Positions 42,814 through 51,884 are shown, counted from the first letter of the stretch. The stretch: 64,000 nucleotides of DNA from Drouetiella sp036703255 (GCA_036703255.1 DATNPL010000163.1:1-64000); one strand, 5' to 3'. The notes: generated by a model from the sequence alone, not told the origin. Translations and numbers: made by a program.

Positions 42814-43536
42814 ATGTTGCCCCCTAATCTTCAAGAGCAGCTAGCGACACACTCACACCTAGACCCCAACAGGGAAAGCTGCGGCTTCGTCATTAACGAT
42901 ATCTATTACCCAGCTATAAACGTTGCCGATGACCCCAACGATTTTCGACTTGATCCACAGTCTACTAGAAAAGTAATCAAAGCTAGAGATAGCGGTCAAC
43001 AGGTTATCATCTGCCACTCGCACATCAACTCAAACCCTACTTTCAGCCCTGCTGATATAGTTGCTAGCAAGGGCAGGAGGCTCCCCTACGCACTCTATCA
43101 CCTGTCCACGGCTACACATAGCTACTACGATCCTAACGCCCCTATCGCGCCATACGAGGGCAGAGAATGGCACTGGGTCATAGACAATTGCTACACCCTT
43201 TGTCAGGACTACTACCTGCAAGAATTCAACATCAAGTTGGGCGATTTCTATCTCAGCACTCCAGACGAGTATAAGCAGCCTGACTTTACAGCGTACCTCG
43301 ACAATATGGAATCCCAAGGTTTCCTACGTTTGCATTCTGATGAACCCTTGAAGGTAGGGGATTTCATTTTAATGAACTATGGCTCCATGTCCCCCAATCA
43401 CGCCGCAATCATGTTCGACCTAGAAGGTAACTTGATCCTTCACCATATCGTCAACCATTTATCTCACATCGGGATTTATGGAAGCCAGTACAGAAAGATC
43501 ACCCATAGTGTTTGGCGGCATCACCAATTCAAATAA
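42814..43536 (+). CDS. Tail tip assembly protein, lambda gpK-like (JAMM plus NlpC/P60)
   Basis: 240 aa. The JAMM metalloprotease half has Glu in RESCGF and HSHINSNPTFSPAD, an exact HxHx7Sx2D motif (about 68-81). The NlpC/P60 half has Cys in IDNCYTLCQDYY (about 126) and His in SPNHAAIMFD (about 193). Such proteins assemble the tail tip and can cut peptidoglycan on entry. Start codon is TTG or ATG near 42814. Confidence 0.88.
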   Translation: MLPPNLQEQLATHSHLDPNRESCGFVINDIYYPAINVADDPNDFRLDPQSTRKVIKARDSGQQVIICHSHINSNPTFSPADIVASKGRRLPYALYHLSTATHSYYDPNAPIAPYEGREWHWVIDNCYTLCQDYYLQEFNIKLGDFYLSTPDEYKQPDFTAYLDNMESQGFLRLHSDEPLKVGDFILMNYGSMSPNHAAIMFDLEGNLILHHIVNHLSHIGIYGSQYRKITHSVWRHHQFK

Positions 43537-43541
43537 ATATA

Positions 43542-44111
43542 ATGTCCAACCTTACAAAAATTACGCTCACAGGGCAATTAGCCGAGCTATATGGTGCTGA
43601 ACACGAATTCTATATTGACACTCCCAAGGATGCGATCGCAGCACTAGACGCAAACTACCCTGGCTTCAAACAGCATCTACGAGATAGCAGTACTTATTAT
43701 CAACTCCTGAGTGAAAGACACCCAGAAGGGATAGAAGAATTAGACGAGTTCGCAGGAAAGGAACTCGTCTTCGTAGAGGTGATAGAAGGAAGCGGAGCGG
43801 CAGGTAAAGTGTTTCTGGGAGTAGCCCTGGTTGCAGCTTCCATTGCGATTACATTTCCAACACTTGGCGGCGGAACTTCTCTCGGACTACTGGGCGCATC
43901 ATTAATCCTGGGTGGAGTAGCTGAATGGTTGACCCCTTCCACGCCGCTTGCTGAAGCTAAGGAAGATGAACAGAAGTCTTCAACGATCGATCTGAATAAC
44001 CCTACCACTTCTCGTGATACTCCTGTTCCACTTTGCTACGGCAGCATCAGAATCAAGAATCCACCCATACTCAGCGCGGGTAGCACAACCTCAGAGCTGG
44101 CGGCTGATTAA
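43542..44111 (+). CDS. Tail assembly protein, lambda gpI-like
   Basis: 189 aa; ubiquitin-like N-terminal part (ITLTGQLAELYG, AIAALDANYPGF), a hydrophobic Gly/Ala-rich middle (VFLGVALVAASIAITFPTLG) and the closing PVPLCYGSIRIKNPPILSAG. The ATG five bases after the gpK stop is used. A hairpin at 43743-43769 inside the gene (GACGAGTTC, loop GCAGGAAAG, GAACTCGTC) resembles the prophage hairpin element. Confidence 0.8.
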   Translation: MSNLTKITLTGQLAELYGAEHEFYIDTPKDAIAALDANYPGFKQHLRDSSTYYQLLSERHPEGIEELDEFAGKELVFVEVIEGSGAAGKVFLGVALVAASIAITFPTLGGGTSLGLLGASLILGGVAEWLTPSTPLAEAKEDEQKSSTIDLNNPTTSRDTPVPLCYGSIRIKNPPILSAGSTTSELAAD

Positions 44112-44112
44112 A

Positions 44113-44137
44113 GCGAGTTCGCTAAAAAGGAACTCGC
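44113..44137. repeat. Hairpin element copy 3
   Basis: GCGAGTTC (44113-44120), loop GCTAAAAAG, GAACTCGC (44130-44137), immediately after the gpI stop. The loop has the same orientation as the copy at 18806 and is opposite to those at 18611 and 50601. Confidence 0.8.
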
Positions 44138-44195
44138 TAGATTGCGACCCTTTCAGCCAAAAGCACTTATTGAGAGGGCAATACAAATTATTCCC

Positions 44196-44222
44196 AAGCC
44201 TCCTAGTTCAGGGGGCTTTCTT
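44196..44222 (+). terminator. Terminator-like hairpin before gpJ
   Basis: AAGCCTCC (44196-44203) pairs with GGGGGCTT (44211-44218, one G-U), then TCTTATT. Confidence 0.65.
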
Positions 44223-44240
44223 ATTGGACAAAAACTATTA

Positions 44241-47200
44241 ATGAAGAATATAGATGAGGAGCTGATTATAGGCTCAGGAGGCATAGTTAGCGGCGGCGGC
44301 AAGGGGTCTGGTGGGTCTAGCTCAGCCAGTGATGATCCAGAGAACCTAAAAAGTGTCGTCAAAGCTGAGGTACTGTTTGCTCTGTCCGAGGGAGCCCTTG
44401 CAGGTTTTGGATTAGTCGAATCGCGCAACCCTGCCGATGGCTCATTCAGTAGCCCTGCTGAATCTCTCTACCTGAACAACACTCCTGTCCGTTCAGCAGC
44501 TGGAACTCTCAACTTTCAGAACATTCCCTTTGACTGGCGCTTAGGTTATCCCGACCAAGATCGTATTGTCGCTTTTAGCAAGCAGAAGCGGGAGTATTCA
44601 GTTGGAGTAACGGTGAGAAAAGGCGCACCTGTAACTCGCACCCTGGTTGACGATGATGGGATTTCCTATGTTACTGTTCGCCTGAGATTCCCTAGCCTCG
44701 TTGATGGTACAGATTCTAAGGGGCAGCTGAAGCAGACAACTGTTGAAGGCAATATCTACATCAGTTCCAATGGTGGTGCTTTTGTTAAACGCCAAGCCAT
44801 CAAGGTTACAGGCAGGGCCAGTAATTCCTATGAGAAATCTTACAAAATATCCCTCCCAGCAAACGTCAATAACACTTGGGATATTCGGGTAGAGCGAACG
44901 ACTAATGATTCAAATTCTTTAAAACTGCAAAACGACTTAGTATTTCAGGCGTTCACGACCACTGAGAATAAGGGTAACGCCTATCAAAACACCGCCATTC
45001 TAGGCATCAGTGTTCCTAGCAGTAACTTCCCTGGCTCTGTTCCAGAGGTCGCTGTAGATCTGCGAGGAATGATACTAAGGATTCCTCATAACTACAGCAG
45101 CTACACCAGAGGTTACACAGGCGCTTTCAATGGATCGCTCACATCGGGCTGGACAAACAACCCTGCCTGGGTACTGTGGGACGCTCTAACAGACACTCGC
45201 TATGGGATTGGACTTCCAGAATCCATCCTTGACGTATACAGTTTCTATGACGCTGGCAAGTACTGTGACCAATTAATTCCTACAGGCGTTGATAGTAAAA
45301 CAGAGCCACGCTATACCTTCAACGCATACGTCACCCAGCGATCAAGTGCCTATGACCTTGCCAGTAAAATTGCCAGCTCACTTAGAGCAAACATTTACTA
45401 CAGCAACGGCAAGATTAGACTTGTACTCGATCGCCCTAAGACTGCCACTCGCCTTTTCTCTCCAGCCAACGTTGTTGTAGAGGTAGGTGAGGATGGAACA
45501 GAGGGCGCACCTTTTGAATATAGCTGCACAGATACAACAACTCGCACAACGGCAGCAATCGTTCGCTATATCAATCCTCAGACTTGGGAAACAGATGAGG
45601 AATATTACGAAGACGCTGCAGGGATAGCGCGTTGGGGATACAGGGTAGAAGAAATAGATGCTTTCGGCTGCACAAGCCAAGGTCAGGCTCACAGGCTAGC
45701 GGAATGGGCGGTCTACACAGCGTTGCACCAAACGGAACTGCTGACGTTCAAGATTGCCACTGAGGGTCTATTAGTCGAACCTGGGGATGTGATTAAGATT
45801 GCTGATCCTAACAGAGCTGGCAAACGTCTAGGAGGCCGCATCACAGAAGCCACTACGACCAGCATTAAAATGGATAACCCTTTGAATATCGAAGGTGGAG
45901 CGGGTTACGTGTTGTCTATCCTAGACCCCGTAAACAGAGGTGGCGCTCAGACAGAAGTAGCGATCACGAACGCTCCTGGTGCAGCTGATTACTTAACCTT
46001 TGCTGCTTTACCCTTCACTCCCTCTGTCAACTCTCTGTGGATGCTGACCACTTCCACGCTTCAGCCTCAGCTATTCCAGGTGCTGAAAGTCTCTGACTTG
46101 GACGATGACCAGTTTCAAATTGAAGCGGTGTCCTATGACCCTTCTAAGTTTGACTACATCGAACGAGGTGCTGCTCTTGCTGTCAGAGACATCACGGACT
46201 TACCTTCTGTTAGTGCTCCTGCTGCTCCGAATTCTGTACAGGTATTTGAGACCTTGTATGAGACTACAGGAAGTGCCGGGGTAAGAAGCAGGGCGCAAGT
46301 CTTCTGGGCTCACCCATCTCCTGAGCGAGTAGCTAGGTATCAGATTGAGTATCAGAGATCCCCTTATTTGGGTGCCCCTGCTGGAACCCAATGGACAATA
46401 GGCGGAGTTAGTGAGACCACCAGTTATGACCTGGATGATTTTGCTCCTGGTATCTATAACTTCAGGGTCAAAGCGATCAGCAGTCTAGGTTTAGAGAGTC
46501 CCTATGCTCCCTTGAACAATAAGGAAATGCTGGGGTTAACTGCGCCTCCTGTTGATGTAGTAATCACAGGTTTTGATCCAGTATCCAACAATAGGGTTCG
46601 TCTATCCTGGGGGCGCTCTCCTGACTTAGACGTGCGTATTGGTGGCTATCTCGAAGTTCGTCAAACTCCTAAACTGAGCGGCGTTACTCAGGCAGACGGC
46701 TTCATTATCGCCAAGTTTGATGGTAGCGGTACCAGTGGTGAACTACCTTTGATTAACGGTACTTACATTTGCCGATGGGTAGACAGCTCTGGTAACTTCA
46801 GCGTTACCCCTGCCTTAGTGGAAACTTCTATAGCCGATACGCTTGCGATTAATGTAATCCGAACTATAGATGAAGCCTCCCCCGTATTTGCAGGAAGGGG
46901 CTACAACGCAACCATTGATCCCACGCTGAACATAGTCAAATTAGGTCTCAGGTCTTCGATAGACAACTGGCCCGATATCGACTCGATTCCAGACTGGGAT
47001 ACTTACATGAGCGACCAATCTGGAAGCGTAGCTTATGGTGAGTACTATCTCAAAAAGCAAATAGATCTGGGTGCTACCTACACCTCGCTGATTCGAGCCA
47101 GTTTCGATGTCAGCGTGTTTAACGAGAGTATCTTGATTGATAGCGTACCAGGATTGATGGATGACCTGGGGTTGTTCGATGGTGTTGCCTCTCCAAACAA

Positions 47201-47738
47201 TGCAGATGCAACCCTCCAGATCTCTATCTCTAATGATCTTGTGAACTGGACTCCCTACAAAGAGTTCACTATTGGGAACTACTTCGGCAGAGCTTTTAGA
47301 TTCAGAATCATTTTAGAATCATTCGATAGTGGATTTACCTCTGTCTTTGTCAGGGCTTTGTCTATCACTTGCGACATGCCTGATGTAACTCAGCATGGTA
47401 ACGCCACTAGTGGAACAGGAGCCGCGACTATAGTTACTTTCCCAGCTGCCTTTCATCAAGATTGCCTTCCTAACGTTAGCGCTACTCTGATTACGAACGC
47501 ATCGGGTGATTACTACACGGTGAATCAAATAAGTAACACTCAGTTCTCAATCGATGTCTACAATTCATCGAATGCTAGAGTTGTTCGCTCTGTGAGCTGG
47601 ATTGCTAAGGGATTCGGCAAGCTGACTGTTCCTTCTACAGTTACCCCTTCAGGTAATGGTTATATCTCATCTGAGAATGGACTGCGTTACTTCGTGACTG
47701 AAACAGGCGAACTTATCGTACCTGAGTCAAATACATAA
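44241..47738 (+). CDS. Tail tip host-specificity protein, lambda gpJ-like
   Basis: 1165 aa. Gly/Ser-rich N terminus (GSGGIVSGGGKGSGGSSS), then LKSVVKAEVLFALSEGALAG, the tail-hub region with NPAWVLWDALTDTRYGIG, WAVYTALHQTELLTFKI and GDVIKIADP, and C-terminal fibronectin-like repeats (from about 700). It forms the central tip and recognises the host surface. The ATG at 44241 is chosen; the upstream TTG frame crosses the hairpin. Confidence 0.9.
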   Translation: MKNIDEELIIGSGGIVSGGGKGSGGSSSASDDPENLKSVVKAEVLFALSEGALAGFGLVESRNPADGSFSSPAESLYLNNTPVRSAAGTLNFQNIPFDWRLGYPDQDRIVAFSKQKREYSVGVTVRKGAPVTRTLVDDDGISYVTVRLRFPSLVDGTDSKGQLKQTTVEGNIYISSNGGAFVKRQAIKVTGRASNSYEKSYKISLPANVNNTWDIRVERTTNDSNSLKLQNDLVFQAFTTTENKGNAYQNTAILGISVPSSNFPGSVPEVAVDLRGMILRIPHNYSSYTRGYTGAFNGSLTSGWTNNPAWVLWDALTDTRYGIGLPESILDVYSFYDAGKYCDQLIPTGVDSKTEPRYTFNAYVTQRSSAYDLASKIASSLRANIYYSNGKIRLVLDRPKTATRLFSPANVVVEVGEDGTEGAPFEYSCTDTTTRTTAAIVRYINPQTWETDEEYYEDAAGIARWGYRVEEIDAFGCTSQGQAHRLAEWAVYTALHQTELLTFKIATEGLLVEPGDVIKIADPNRAGKRLGGRITEATTTSIKMDNPLNIEGGAGYVLSILDPVNRGGAQTEVAITNAPGAADYLTFAALPFTPSVNSLWMLTTSTLQPQLFQVLKVSDLDDDQFQIEAVSYDPSKFDYIERGAALAVRDITDLPSVSAPAAPNSVQVFETLYETTGSAGVRSRAQVFWAHPSPERVARYQIEYQRSPYLGAPAGTQWTIGGVSETTSYDLDDFAPGIYNFRVKAISSLGLESPYAPLNNKEMLGLTAPPVDVVITGFDPVSNNRVRLSWGRSPDLDVRIGGYLEVRQTPKLSGVTQADGFIIAKFDGSGTSGELPLINGTYICRWVDSSGNFSVTPALVETSIADTLAINVIRTIDEASPVFAGRGYNATIDPTLNIVKLGLRSSIDNWPDIDSIPDWDTYMSDQSGSVAYGEYYLKKQIDLGATYTSLIRASFDVSVFNESILIDSVPGLMDDLGLFDGVASPNNADATLQISISNDLVNWTPYKEFTIGNYFGRAFRFRIILESFDSGFTSVFVRALSITCDMPDVTQHGNATSGTGAATIVTFPAAFHQDCLPNVSATLITNASGDYYTVNQISNTQFSIDVYNSSNARVVRSVSWIAKGFGKLTVPSTVTPSGNGYISSENGLRYFVTETGELIVPESNT

Positions 47739-47762
47739 AACTCTTATTTAAATAAAATAACA

Positions 47763-49103
47763 ATGGCCGACTTACCTTTGATCCCTGTCAAGTTGAGTAG
47801 CTTTGCGCTGCTTACAAGTGCTCAACTTGACCCTTTAGATTCTTTATCCTTGTTAGATGCCAGTGAAGGCAACAGCAACAAGCGAGTTACCTTAGGCGAA
47901 CTGAGACTTAATTTAGCTACATTCGCTGGTTCCACAGCAGCATTTACAAGTGGCACTATTTCGGGGATTACCTCGTTTGGAGTTACAGGCCCTGCTACAT
48001 TCTCAGATGCTGTGACTGCTCCTGGATTCTCCCTCACCTCTGGGGGAGCCGCTGCCTTCTCTGGCACTCTAGGAGTCACAGGTAACTCAACATTCAACGG
48101 AAGTATCGCTGGATCAGCACTGAGTTTATCCAGTACTCTCTCTGTTACAGGAGCTGTCGTCTTTTCCAATAGTTTATCTGTGGCAGGGGCGGCAACCTTC
48201 AACGGCGCGGCAACCTTCAACGGCGCGACCACCTTAACGGCAGCTTCAATTACAGGCGGCACTATTTCAGGTCTGACTTCCTTTGCGACTACTGCAATGG
48301 CGATAGGCAGTACAGGTGCTCTACAAACTACAGGGGTAGGTAGCGGATCTGTAGTAGGTAATGCTAGGGGTACAGGTGCTGTGGATCTACAGACTATCCG
48401 AACGGCTGCTACTCAAGTTGCAAGCGGTAACTACTCGTTTGTGGCAGGGTCTAACTGTACTGCCAGCAGCACGAGTGCAATTGCAATAGGTAACTCAGCT
48501 AGTGCCAGTGGCACGAGTGCAATTGCAATAGGTACTTTAGCTGCTGCCAGTAGCCTTAATGCAGTTGCAATAGGTAACGGATCAACGGCTAATAGCACTA
48601 ATGCAATTGCCCTAGGTAGCTCTACTGCTTCCGCCTTCAACTCTATAGCTACGGGTAGTGATGCTGTCTCACGAAGAAATGGAGAGCACACCCATTCTTC
48701 AGGTCAAGTCTCTGCTGCTGGTGATTCCCAAGTATCGACTATTCTCCTCAATGGGATTACGACGACCGCTACACTGACAGAGTTGACTAATCCTGCTCGT
48801 ATAGACTTAGTGAACGACAGCACTATTCAGTTTGAGATTAACGTTGTAGCTCGACGTACAGATGCAGACAATGAGAGCGCAGCCTATGAATTCAAAGGTT
48901 GTATCGATCGCAATACCACTGCTGCCAGCACTGCACTTGTAGGCTCTGTGACTAAGACAGTCATAGCTGAAGACACTGCCGCTTGGGATGTAGCGGTGAC
49001 TGCTAATACGACCAACGGTTCACTAAAGATCAGCGTGACGGGCGAAGCCTCCAAAACTATCAAATGGGTAGCTTTCTGCCGCCTTGTTGAAGTCCAAGGT
49101 TAA
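47763..49103 (+). CDS. Tail fibre protein with YadA-like head repeats
   Basis: 446 aa. Residues 55-190 are Ser/Thr/Gly/Ala-rich repeats (STFNGSIAGSAL, AATFNGAATFNGATTL). Residues 225-290 carry left-handed roll repeats as in YadA heads (SAIAIGNSASASG, NAVAIGNGSTANS, NAIALGSSTASA). A beta-rich C-terminal domain follows. It is preceded by TTATTTAAAT and probably forms a trimeric adhesin on the tail tip. Confidence 0.85.
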   Translation: MADLPLIPVKLSSFALLTSAQLDPLDSLSLLDASEGNSNKRVTLGELRLNLATFAGSTAAFTSGTISGITSFGVTGPATFSDAVTAPGFSLTSGGAAAFSGTLGVTGNSTFNGSIAGSALSLSSTLSVTGAVVFSNSLSVAGAATFNGAATFNGATTLTAASITGGTISGLTSFATTAMAIGSTGALQTTGVGSGSVVGNARGTGAVDLQTIRTAATQVASGNYSFVAGSNCTASSTSAIAIGNSASASGTSAIAIGTLAAASSLNAVAIGNGSTANSTNAIALGSSTASAFNSIATGSDAVSRRNGEHTHSSGQVSAAGDSQVSTILLNGITTTATLTELTNPARIDLVNDSTIQFEINVVARRTDADNESAAYEFKGCIDRNTTAASTALVGSVTKTVIAEDTAAWDVAVTANTTNGSLKISVTGEASKTIKWVAFCRLVEVQG

Positions 49104-49120
49104 GCCTAGTTCCTACTAAT

Positions 49121-49152
49121 AGAAGCCAGCGGATAGTTGGCTTCTATTTTTT
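49121..49152 (+). terminator. Terminator-like hairpin after fibre gene
   Basis: AGAAGCCA (49121-49128) pairs with TGGCTTCT (49138-49145), followed by ATTTTTT. The fibre stop codon TAA opens the TAAGCC motif at 49101. Confidence 0.78.
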
Positions 49153-49174
49153 ACAAATAATTATCAAAAATTCT

Positions 49175-49870
49175 ATGAGTTCACATGATTACGTGCTCGA
49201 AGATGGGCCTGGTCTAACATTTCGAGCAGACCTTAATAACGCCTTGCAAGCGATCGCTACTCAAAATTCAGGTACATCTTTTCCAGCCGTTACTTACCCG
49301 TACATGACGTTTGTTGACTCTGGTACAAACATCAGATATCAGCGAAACGCCACAGATACGGCTTGGATCTCTCAGGGTAGCGCCAATCTAGATTTCTTTG
49401 GACTAGTACCAGCAGGGGCAATCTTTATGTGGCCTGTCGTAACGGTGCCAACAGAGTTTTTACGATGCGATGGTTCAGCAATTAGTCGCACAACTTATTC
49501 ACGGCTCTTCTCAGTAATTGGAACAACTTTTGGAGTTGGAAATGGTAGCACTACTTTCAACGTTCCAAACTTATCAGGTAGAGTCCCTTTGGGTGTAGGA
49601 ACTGCTACAGGTGCAACTGGGGCAACGGCACACACTTTAGGACAAGTTGGTGGTGAAGAAACTCACGTTTTAACTATTCCTGAAATGCCAACCCACAGTC
49701 ACACAATTGCTGATGGTCAACTAGATAACGTTAGAGCCACACTAGCAGGTATCCAAACAAACCAATCAAACTACGGCGCATCTAACGGCTTGATCAATAA
49801 CACAGGCGGTAACGCAGCCCATAACACTCTACCTCCTTACCTTGGTTTGTATTACATCATTAAGCACTAA
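49175..49870 (+). CDS. Phage tail collar-domain protein 1
   Basis: 231 aa. The collar domain (about 85-150) has PAGAIFMWP, LRCDGSAISRTTYSRLFSVIG, GNGSTTFNVPNLSGRVPLG. The end has VGGEETHVLTIPEMPTHSH and NTLPPYLGLYYIIK, typical of short tail fibres. It is a paralogue of the following gene. Confidence 0.88.
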   Translation: MSSHDYVLEDGPGLTFRADLNNALQAIATQNSGTSFPAVTYPYMTFVDSGTNIRYQRNATDTAWISQGSANLDFFGLVPAGAIFMWPVVTVPTEFLRCDGSAISRTTYSRLFSVIGTTFGVGNGSTTFNVPNLSGRVPLGVGTATGATGATAHTLGQVGGEETHVLTIPEMPTHSHTIADGQLDNVRATLAGIQTNQSNYGASNGLINNTGGNAAHNTLPPYLGLYYIIKH

Positions 49871-49878
49871 AACAGAAT

Positions 49879-50571
49879 ATGTCCCAGCATGATTTTTCCC
49901 TGGCCAACCAAAGCATGGCCCCCTTCCGTCAAGATCTCAATAACGCTCTCTTGGCAATTCAAACTCTAAGTAGCGGCTCTATTGAGCCAAGCCCAACACA
50001 ACCCTTTATGTTTTGGGTTAACAGCTCAACAAATGTTCTCTATCAACGCAGTTCGGATAACCTCTCCTGGATGCCCAGAGGCTCAGTTGATCTACCCTAC
50101 TTTGGCTTAGTGCCTACAGGGGAAGTGAAGATGTTTGCTGGCCCAACAGCTCCACCTGGATTCTTGGTATGCGATGGTACGCCCATCAATCGAACGACTT
50201 ACAGCACTCTGTTTTCAGTCATTGGTACAACCTATGGTGCTGGGAATGGTAGCACCACCTTTAATTTACCTAATCTATCTGGGCGAACTGTTTTAGGTAC
50301 TGGTAGTTCGGGTACAGCAGGAGCTACAGCTCATACTTTGGGACAGAAAGGCGGTGAAGAAACCCACGTTTTAACTATCCCTGAAATGCCAGTTCACAGT
50401 CACACAGTTGCTGATGGAGCATTGGATAGCGTCAGAGCTTTTCTAGGCGGAATCCAAACCAATCAATCAAACTACGGTGCTAGTAATGGTTTGGTCAATA
50501 ACACAGGTGGCAACGCGCCTCACAACAATCTTCCGCCTTATGTGGCAATGAATTACATTATCAAGACTTGA
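49879..50571 (+). CDS. Phage tail collar-domain protein 2
   Basis: 230 aa, colinear with the previous protein: LVCDGTPINRTTYSTLFSVIG, GNGSTTFNLPNLSGR, EETHVLTIPEMPVHSH, LPPYVAMNYIIK. The C-terminal third is nearly identical while the first 90 residues and the CDG-proximal loops differ. The gap to the first copy is 8 bp, so this is a tandem gene duplication. Confidence 0.88.
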   Translation: MSQHDFSLANQSMAPFRQDLNNALLAIQTLSSGSIEPSPTQPFMFWVNSSTNVLYQRSSDNLSWMPRGSVDLPYFGLVPTGEVKMFAGPTAPPGFLVCDGTPINRTTYSTLFSVIGTTYGAGNGSTTFNLPNLSGRTVLGTGSSGTAGATAHTLGQKGGEETHVLTIPEMPVHSHTVADGALDSVRAFLGGIQTNQSNYGASNGLVNNTGGNAPHNNLPPYVAMNYIIKT

Positions 50572-50600
50572 TGATTCTTTATCAATTTACCTACTTTCGA

Positions 50601-50623
50601 CGGGTTCCTTTTTAGCGAACCCG
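50601..50623. repeat. Hairpin element copy 4
   Basis: CGGGTTC (50601-50607), loop CTTTTTAGC, GAACCCG (50617-50623), then CCTCTTTTA. Its stem uses GGGTTC instead of GAGTTC with matching changes on both sides, and the loop has the orientation of the copy at 18611. Confidence 0.8.
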
Positions 50624-50635
50624 CCTCTTTTATTT

Positions 50636-51067
50636 ATGAAACTCCAATACCCTGCTTATTTTCTAACTTCAGCTTCGGCCCCCATTGCCAGCACCAGTAT
50701 CTCAGACGACTTAAAGGTTGTAATCGAGGATCAAGCAAAAAATGCCCTTCAATCTAATTCGATTACTATCCTACTGACACTCGGCGTTACCGTCGCTGTA
50801 ATTTACTTCATCTATGGTAAACACGTTGCTCCAATGCTAGATAAAGCCTGGGACAAATTTTCTGCCTATTTAGATTCAAACACTAACACCGCTTCTATCA
50901 TTTCTTCTACAACGGGAAAGATTGATGGCAGTTTGGCAGATCATCGCGCTCAGACAAAAGAAAACCTTGGAATTCTTACTGGGAAGCTAGATGTCTTAGA
51001 AAGAAAAATTGACCAAGTTCGAGATGAAATTACGTCTATCAAAATCTCACTCGCCAAGGGTAGCTAG
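50636..51067 (+). CDS. Holin-like membrane protein, 143 aa
   Basis: One strong membrane segment at about 43-60 (SITILLTLGVTVAVIYFIYG), a short N-terminal outside part and a long C-terminal coiled coil (LTGKLDVLERKIDQVRDEITSI). It stands directly before the endolysin gene, where a holin is expected. One membrane segment with a coiled coil is compatible with a holin or a haemolysin-XhlA-like lysis accessory protein. Confidence 0.65.
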   Translation: MKLQYPAYFLTSASAPIASTSISDDLKVVIEDQAKNALQSNSITILLTLGVTVAVIYFIYGKHVAPMLDKAWDKFSAYLDSNTNTASIISSTTGKIDGSLADHRAQTKENLGILTGKLDVLERKIDQVRDEITSIKISLAKGS

Positions 51068-51094
51068 CTAGCCGCCTGATTCATTTGTACACCC

Positions 51095-51126
51095 TCCCCT
51101 CAGAGCGATCTACAGGGGATATTTTT
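51095..51126 (+). terminator. Terminator-like hairpin before endolysin
   Basis: TCCCCT (51095-51100) pairs with AGGGGA (51114-51119), followed by TATTTTTATGG. It ends 14 bases before the endolysin ATG. Confidence 0.6.
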
Positions 51127-51140
51127 ATGGTAATTTTACG

Positions 51141-51644
51141 ATGGTTAACCTCAAAGTTCCTTACTTCTCTCAACTAGATAATTCAAATAACCCTTACGGT
51201 TCCTGTAATGTTACCTCGATAGCGATGTGTCTTCACTACCTGGGTATCAGAGGTAACGGGCAAGGTCAATTAGAGGATCAACTTTATCGAAAGTGTGAAG
51301 CTAATGGTTGGGACAGACATTCCCCTACTGATCTGAAGAAGTTAGCTGAATCCTACGGGGTCAAGGACGACTTCAGCGCTAAAGCTTACTTGAAGGATAT
51401 TAAAGAAGCTCTGGATAAAGGCCGCCCTTGTATAGTTCACGGCTACTTTACTGCAAGTGGTCACATTATTGTTATCAGAGGATATGATGCCACTGGAGTT
51501 TTTGTAAACGATCCCTACGGCGAGTATTTCTCTAGCGGCTACAGGACTGATTTAAGCGGTGGAAATCTGCATTACAGCTATAAGCTGATTCAAGAAACCT
51601 GTGCCGTTGATGGGTATATCTGGCTACACCGTTTGTACAAATAA
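51141..51644 (+). CDS. C39-like cysteine peptidase, probable endolysin
   Basis: 167 aa, a Peptidase_C39_2 fold. Cys22 in YGSCNVTSIAM, His108 in SGHIIVIRGYD and Asp124 in VNDPYGEYF form the catalytic triad. There is no signal peptide, so release would need the holin upstream. Single-domain C39 peptidases at the end of phage lysis cassettes are proposed to cut peptidoglycan cross-links; the substrate is inferred. Confidence 0.82.
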   Translation: MVNLKVPYFSQLDNSNNPYGSCNVTSIAMCLHYLGIRGNGQGQLEDQLYRKCEANGWDRHSPTDLKKLAESYGVKDDFSAKAYLKDIKEALDKGRPCIVHGYFTASGHIIVIRGYDATGVFVNDPYGEYFSSGYRTDLSGGNLHYSYKLIQETCAVDGYIWLHRLYK

Positions 51645-51833
51645 AATGCTGCAACACCTGTAGATCTGCAGGTCATTTCTGTACCTGAAAGTTATTAGCA
51701 GCCTGTCTACAGCGATCCTGAGAGGGGCATAAACTGGGCATTGGGTTATCGAAAGCAGATGTCGGCAAAATACCTACAGTTGGGTACTCAAAAACGGGTG
51801 TATCTGGCGCAACCGTTTGATCATAGAGACACG

Positions 51834-51864
51834 AAAAAGCCCGTTAGCGATTAAACTAACGGGC
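51834..51864 (-). terminator. Rho-independent terminator of the leftward lysogeny block
   Basis: GCCCGTTAG (51839-51847) pairs with CTAACGGGC (51856-51864); on the minus strand five T follow. Confidence 0.85.
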
Positions 51865-51884
51865 TGAAGTATATCGGAACTTAA

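Noticed and set aside
43700..44428. Leftward Pro/Ser-rich open frames opposite gpI and gpJ.
   Set aside because: They are shadows of Gly/Ala/Ser-rich phage proteins on the plus strand.
49175..50571. Tail collar genes as targets of a diversity-generating retroelement.
   Set aside because: No reverse transcriptase gene and no template repeat with adenine-biased changes was seen in the window. The differences look like ordinary divergence of a tandem duplication.
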